Shown here piece by piece: positions 59,802 through 64,000 of a stretch of DNA of 64,000 bases. A program made the translations under genes and the position numbers. The notes beneath the pieces are model-generated. The model did no database searches, was not told the DNA's origin, and worked only from the letters and a program-made list of their open reading frames with translations. Source of the DNA: Flavobacteriales bacterium (lineage in GTDB: Bacteria > Bacteroidota > Bacteroidia > Flavobacteriales_E > Vicingaceae); NCBI GenBank assembly GCA_002706365.1, contig PALM01000045.1, positions 36,200 to 100,199 on the forward strand, read 5' to 3'. Every line of letters begins with the position of its first letter. Within the stretch, counting starts at the first letter, position 1.

Positions 59802-60020
59802 TTTTTCAGTTTTTATTGGACGGCTAAAGTATTCGCCTGATATTAACTTAATTAGGGGCTCATTTTATCGCTTATTTAAGGCTAGTTGTAATTTGAGTTA
59901 TCATTGAGTAACAAAAAATTAACCTCTTGAGAATCACTCTGATGCCTTTAAAAATGCAGGATAAATGCATGATTATGTGTAAATTCGCGCACCTTTAAAA
60001 TACCTTTCCACGGAGTCTCT

Positions 60021-63000
60021 ATGGAGAAATATGTAGAATACAATCAATTAGACCTGCCTAAGGTGGCAGATGATATCCTGAAGTTTTGGGAGCAGGAAGA
60101 GATCTTCAAAAAGAGTATTGAAGAACGTCCTTCCGACAAGCCCTTTGTATTCTATGAGGGACCGCCTTCCGCTAATGGTCTGCCGGGGATTCACCACGTA
60201 ATGGCAAGAGCCATTAAAGACATTTTCTGCCGATTCAAGACCCAAGAAGGTTATCAGGTAAAAAGAAAAGCGGGTTGGGATACTCACGGTCTACCAGTTG
60301 AGCTTGGTGTAGAAAAAGAACTCGGAATTCGCAAAGATGATATTGGTACCAAGATCAGCGTTGAAGAATACAATGCCAGATGTAAGGAAGCCGTTATGCG
60401 CTACACTGATGTCTGGAACCAACTTACCCAGAAGATGGGTTTCTGGTTAGATATGGATGATCCTTACATCACCTACGAGAGCAAATACATCGAGACCGTT
60501 TGGTATCTCTTGAGGAAGCTATATGATAAAGGACTTATCTATAAGGGATATACCATCCAACCGTATTCACCTGCCGCTGGAACAGGACTGAGTTCTCACG
60601 AGCTGAATCAGCCTGGCACTTACCAAATGGTGAAAGACACTTCTGCTGTTGCTCAGTTCAAAGTAGTGCAGAACGAGAAGTCGGATTTTCTATTTGAGGA
60701 TCTACATGGTGATTTGTTCTTTATTGCATGGACAACCACCCCATGGACATTGCCTTCAAATACAGCATTGGGAGTTGGAGCAAAGATCGATTATGTGAAG
60801 GTGAAGACCTTTAATAAGTATACTCATGAGCCTATCACAATAGTTCTAGCCAAAGACTTGCTCAGCAAATGGTTTAATCCAAAAGCTGCTGAATTGTCCT
60901 TAGAGGATTATAAAAAGGATGGAAAGAACATTCCTTATAAAGTAGTTGCGGAATTCAAAGGGAAAGATCTTGAAGGGATTTCTTACGAGCAATTGCTTCC
61001 CTACAAACAACCTGAAGAAGGGGACGCATTCAAAGTATTGCTTGGCGATTTTGTGACTACTGAAGATGGTACCGGTATCGTTCACCTTGCTCCCGCTTAT
61101 GGTGCAGATGACTTCCGTGTAGCTAAGGAAAATGGGATTGGAATGCTTCACCTTGTGAACCAACAAGGGAAGTTTGTAGATGAGGTGACTGATTTTGCGG
61201 GTGAGTTCGTTAAAGAACAATACCTCAAAGATGAGGAGAAGCCAGAGGATTATAAATCCATAGATGTAAGGATCTCAATCAAACTCAAAGAAGCCAATCG
61301 CGCCTTTGATGTGAAGAAATATGAGCACTCCTATCCGCATTGCTGGAGAACAGATAAGCCGGTGCTTTACTTCCCACTTGATTCCTGGTTTATTAAAACC
61401 ACGGCCATCAAAGACCAGCTGATTAGCAACAATCAAAAGATCAATTGGAAGCCAGAAAGTACCGGAACCGGTCGTTTTGGAAATTGGTTGGAGAATCTTC
61501 AGGATTGGAATCTTTCTAGATCCAGATATTGGGGAATTCCAATTCCAATCTGGAGAACAGAAGATGGGCTTGAGGAAAAGTGTATCGGCTCAGCTGAGGA
61601 ACTAAAGGCAGAATGTCAAAAAGCAGTTGAAGCAGGGGTGATGGATAAGAATCCACTTGCCGAATTTGAAGTGAATGACTTCTCAAAAGAGAATTATGAG
61701 AAGATCGATTTTCATCGTCCTTTCGTGGATGAGGTAATCCTTGTTTCAGAGAATGGAAAACCAATGCGCCGAGAGAATGATCTGATCGATGTATGGTTTG
61801 ATTCGGGCTCTATGCCTTATGCGCAATGGCACTATCCATTTGAGAATAAGGAGATGATCGATAAGAATCAATTCTTCCCTGCAGATTTCATCGCAGAGGG
61901 AGTTGATCAAACAAGAGGCTGGTTCTTTACACTGCATGCAATAGCAACGATGTGTTTCGATTCGGTTGCCTATAAGAATGTGATCTCAAATGGGCTTGTT
62001 CAGGATAAGAACGGTCAAAAGATGTCGAAGCGTCTAGGGAACGCAGTCGATCCATTTGAAACTCTTGACAAGTACGGAGCAGATGCCAGTAGATGGTATA
62101 TGGTAACCAATGCCCAGCCTTGGGATAATTTGAAATTCGATAGTGATGGCATTGTTGAGGTTCAGCGTAAATTCTTTGGAACGCTTTATAATACCTACAA
62201 CTTCTTTGCTCTTTATGCGAATATAGATGGCTTTAAATACGAAGAAGCAGATATCCCCCTTGCTGATCGTCCTGAGATCGATCGTTGGATACTTTCCAAG
62301 TTGAATTCATTGATCAAGACAGTGAAAGACAGCTATGAGGACTTTGAACCTACTAAGGCGGGTAGAGCAATACAAGAGTTTACAGTTGATCATTTGAGTA
62401 ATTGGTACGTGCGACTTTGTCGACGTCGTTTCTGGAAAGGAGATTATAGCACAGATAAGATCTCTGCATATCAAACTCTATATAGTTGTTTGGAGACTGT
62501 GGCAAAGCTATCTGCTCCAATTGCACCATTCTATTCGGATCAATTGTATCGGGATTTGAATAAGGTAAGCGGAAAGGAAGATCACAACTCAGTACATCTT
62601 TCCTATTTCCCTAAATCTGAAGCTAGTTTTATTGATGTGGATCTAGAGCAAAGAATGGAGATCGCTCAAAAGCTTTCTTCAATGATACTTGCCTTGAGGA
62701 AGAAAGAGGGTATTCGCGTTCGTCAACCATTACAAAGAATTATGGTTCCGATCTTGAATCCAACTTTCAAGAGACAATTACAAGATGTTGAAAGCTTGAT
62801 TCTTTCAGAAGTGAATGTGAAAGAGGTGGAGTATCTTGAAGATACTGCCGGAGTCTTAGTGAAGAAGGTGAAACCTGATTTCAAGAAATTGGGACCGCGA
62901 TTCGGAAAGGATATGAAATTGGTTGCGGCAGAAGTGAATCAATTGTCGCAGGAACAGATCATTGAACTAGAGAGCAAAGAAGTCTTGAATCTTGAACTTG

Positions 63001-63395
63001 CCAATGGCAATCAAATTGAATTGCAAAGTTCTGATGTTGAGATTAATTCAGAGGACATTCCAGGCTGGTTAGTAGCTAATGAAGGGCAGTTTACTGTAGC
63101 TTTAGATATCAAATTAAGCGATGGATTAAAAGAAGAAGGAATTGCCAGAGAATTGGTAAACAGAATCCAAAATTTCCGCAAGGATGCTGGTTTTGAGGTA
63201 ACTGATAAAATAGACTTACAAATTGAGTCTAGAACAGGCATGGATAAAGCAATCCAAAATAATAAAGATTATATTTGTTCAGAGACCTTGGCCGCTAATT
63301 TGGACTTGGTTGATGAAATAAAAGAGAAGAATTTAAAAGTTGAGATCGACGAAGAAATGGAAACCTATGTTTCCCTTGATTTGTCCAAAAAGTAA
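60021..63395 (+). CDS. ileS: Isoleucyl-tRNA synthetase
   Basis: A 1124-residue class I synthetase charging tRNA-Ile. The HIGH-type motif is 'GLPGIHHVMAR' (residues 53-63). The KMSKS loop is K667-M-S-K-R. The editing (CP1) domain has 'WTTTPWTLPSNTALGV' and 'GTGIVHLAPAYGADDFRVAKENG'. The anticodon-binding helical domain ('DRWILSKLNSLIKTVKDSYEDFEPTKAGRAIQEFTVDHLSNWYVRLCRRRFW') marks the longer, eukaryote-like IleS type. No C-terminal zinc finger is seen. The gene is 5 nt upstream of the DksA-like gene. No T-box leader is seen in the 219-bp upstream region. Confidence 0.97.
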   Translation: MEKYVEYNQLDLPKVADDILKFWEQEEIFKKSIEERPSDKPFVFYEGPPSANGLPGIHHVMARAIKDIFCRFKTQEGYQVKRKAGWDTHGLPVELGVEKELGIRKDDIGTKISVEEYNARCKEAVMRYTDVWNQLTQKMGFWLDMDDPYITYESKYIETVWYLLRKLYDKGLIYKGYTIQPYSPAAGTGLSSHELNQPGTYQMVKDTSAVAQFKVVQNEKSDFLFEDLHGDLFFIAWTTTPWTLPSNTALGVGAKIDYVKVKTFNKYTHEPITIVLAKDLLSKWFNPKAAELSLEDYKKDGKNIPYKVVAEFKGKDLEGISYEQLLPYKQPEEGDAFKVLLGDFVTTEDGTGIVHLAPAYGADDFRVAKENGIGMLHLVNQQGKFVDEVTDFAGEFVKEQYLKDEEKPEDYKSIDVRISIKLKEANRAFDVKKYEHSYPHCWRTDKPVLYFPLDSWFIKTTAIKDQLISNNQKINWKPESTGTGRFGNWLENLQDWNLSRSRYWGIPIPIWRTEDGLEEKCIGSAEELKAECQKAVEAGVMDKNPLAEFEVNDFSKENYEKIDFHRPFVDEVILVSENGKPMRRENDLIDVWFDSGSMPYAQWHYPFENKEMIDKNQFFPADFIAEGVDQTRGWFFTLHAIATMCFDSVAYKNVISNGLVQDKNGQKMSKRLGNAVDPFETLDKYGADASRWYMVTNAQPWDNLKFDSDGIVEVQRKFFGTLYNTYNFFALYANIDGFKYEEADIPLADRPEIDRWILSKLNSLIKTVKDSYEDFEPTKAGRAIQEFTVDHLSNWYVRLCRRRFWKGDYSTDKISAYQTLYSCLETVAKLSAPIAPFYSDQLYRDLNKVSGKEDHNSVHLSYFPKSEASFIDVDLEQRMEIAQKLSSMILALRKKEGIRVRQPLQRIMVPILNPTFKRQLQDVESLILSEVNVKEVEYLEDTAGVLVKKVKPDFKKLGPRFGKDMKLVAAEVNQLSQEQIIELESKEVLNLELANGNQIELQSSDVEINSEDIPGWLVANEGQFTVALDIKLSDGLKEEGIARELVNRIQNFRKDAGFEVTDKIDLQIESRTGMDKAIQNNKDYICSETLAANLDLVDEIKEKNLKVEIDEEMETYVSLDLSKK

Positions 63396-63400
63396 AACAA

Positions 63401-63778
63401 ATGGCAGATAAAGAAAGATACAGCGACAAGGAACTTGAAGAGTTCAAAGACTTGATTAATGCCAAGCTTGCAGAAGCTAGAAATGACCTAACCGGATTGA
63501 GAAACTCACTTTCTCACAAAGACGATCACGGAACGGATGATACCTCCCCTTCATTTAAGATGATGGAAGATGGTTCAGAAACATTAAGTAGAGAAGAAAT
63601 GTCTCAATTGGCTGTGCGTCAAGAGAAGTTCATTACTCATCTTGAGAATGCACTAACAAGGATCAGCAACAAGACCTATGGTATTTGCCGCGTTACAGGT
63701 AAATTGATCCCTAAAGAGCGATTGAGAGCGGTTCCACATGCTACTCTATCTATAGAAGCGAAAGAGGCTCAGAGCTAA
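63401..63778 (+). CDS. TraR/DksA family protein without the full zinc finger
   Basis: A 125-residue DksA-like regulator that would bind in the RNA polymerase secondary channel. The N-terminal coiled coil spans about residues 8-95 ('YSDKELEEFKDLINAKLAEARNDLTGLRNSL', 'LAVRQEKFITHLENALTRI'). The C-terminal finger region reads 'TYGICRVTGKLIPKERLRAVPHATLSIEAKEAQ', with a single Cys, so zinc binding by four Cys is lost, as I believe is common in Bacteroidota. It lies between ileS and lspA in the conserved ileS-dksA-lspA order. Confidence 0.93.
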   Translation: MADKERYSDKELEEFKDLINAKLAEARNDLTGLRNSLSHKDDHGTDDTSPSFKMMEDGSETLSREEMSQLAVRQEKFITHLENALTRISNKTYGICRVTGKLIPKERLRAVPHATLSIEAKEAQS

Positions 63779-63788
63779 AAAGAATACA

Positions 63789-64000
63789 ATGACAGACCAA
63801 CAGAAAAGAAAGTCTCTACAGAGGCTTTCTTTTTTCGTAGTGATCTTCGTAATCCTACTAGATCAAGCCACTAAGATCTGGGTGAAGACCAATATGGAAC
63901 TCTCTGAAGAGTTTTCAGTATTTGGAGATTGGTTTTACATACACTTTACCGAGAATAACGGCATGGCCTTCGGCCTGGAGATAGCCGGAGATTATGGAAA
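63789..64000 (+). CDS. lspA: Lipoprotein signal peptidase (5' part, cut by window edge)
   Basis: I translated this by hand from the ATG at 63789, 10 nt after the DksA-like stop. Seventy codons are visible. The first membrane helix contains 'SFFVVIFVILLDQATKIWVK', where the Asp-Gln pair matches the LspA start of family members, and 'YIHFTENNGMAFGLEIAG' is the conserved ENxGxAFG region. LspA cleaves the signal of prolipoproteins at the lipid-modified Cys; the catalytic Asp pair lies beyond the window. The first codons overlap a terminator-like hairpin. Confidence 0.93.
   Translation, partial: MTDQQKRKSLQRLSFFVVIFVILLDQATKIWVKTNMELSEEFSVFGDWFYIHFTENNGMAFGLEIAGDYG
63802..63836 (+). terminator. 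Terminator-like hairpin inside the start of lspA
   Basis: AGAAAAGAAAGTCTC (63802-63816) pairs with GAGGCTTTCTTTTTT (63821-63835) around the tetraloop TACA, a 15-bp stem with two G-T pairs. Its 3' arm ends in a run of six T. It begins 13 nt inside the lspA frame and 23 nt after the DksA-like stop, so it could end most ileS-dksA transcripts. Confidence 0.6.

Noticed and set aside
59802..60020. T-box or other riboswitch upstream of ileS
   Set aside because: No T-box signature or terminator/antiterminator pairing is visible in the 219 bp, and T-boxes are not expected in this phylum.

Overview
The window looks like a chromosomal segment of a free-living, probably marine member of the Bacteroidota, most likely of the Flavobacteriia type. 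Supporting signs are two proteins with type IX secretion C-terminal sorting domains, several perfect TAnnTTTG minus-7 promoter boxes, weak or absent Shine-Dalgarno sequences, many 'SAQ'-type signal peptides and LxxC lipoproteins, the ileS-dksA-lspA gene order, and families such as DUF4199, Omp28 and the Lhr-associated ligase set. No prophage, plasmid or CRISPR array is visible. Species cannot be resolved from sequence alone.

Layout. 1-7.3 kb: DUF502, YjbR and serine-hydrolase genes, a PGI/PMI isomerase, lysS, and an unrecognised exported pair. 7.3-10 kb: gpsA and uvrC, which abut with no gap. 10.1-19.7 kb: a light-response island. It holds a CarH-like B12 MerR regulator, an ECF sigma factor whose promoter carries a perfect palindrome, crtI, crtB, an SDR lacking the catalytic Tyr, a photolyase, a T9SS protein, and a divergent SRPBCC / SDR-DUF2867 pair. 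19.7-30.7 kb: fused oligopeptide ABC ATPase, exonuclease, YfiR-TPR-SpoIIE phosphatase signalling operon, a basic lipoprotein, UspA, an OmpR-type two-component pair, and an aldehyde dehydrogenase of the aminomuconate type. 31-36 kb: tandem SPOR-like paralogues, Omp28 and a beta-barrel. 35.7-36.6 kb: a gene-free repeat tract ending in tRNA-Ala(GGC), whose 3' end and terminator are duplicated upstream. 36.7-40 kb: fructosamine kinase, haem-binding protein, and a CI-like repressor with a three-copy operator facing a DUF1883 gene.

40-53.6 kb: DUF2256 plus cry-DASH, then the complete but dispersed Lhr-type DNA repair set (PdeM nuclease, DEXH helicase, MBL exonuclease, ATP-dependent ligase). It is interleaved with a membrane LuxR/DUF4199 pair, a HisKA_2 kinase, an aldo/keto reductase and a GxxExxY nuclease gene bounded by 46-bp imperfect inverted repeats. 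The ligase carries an in-frame insertion of a dispersed repeat that also occurs in the 35.7-kb tract. 53-64 kb: RidA, a lipoprotein, a giant T9SS nucleotidase/beta-propeller fusion, then ileS, a DksA-like gene and the start of lspA, which contains a terminator-like hairpin.

How the genes fit together. UV and light damage is a strong theme: UvrC, two photolyase-family proteins, carotenoid synthesis, a putative B12 photoreceptor and the ligase-associated repair set lie within about 45 kb. The best candidates for something undescribed are the repeat-bounded GxxExxY unit, the repeat-derived exon in the ligase, and the CarH variant with its candidate operator in the sigma-factor promoter.
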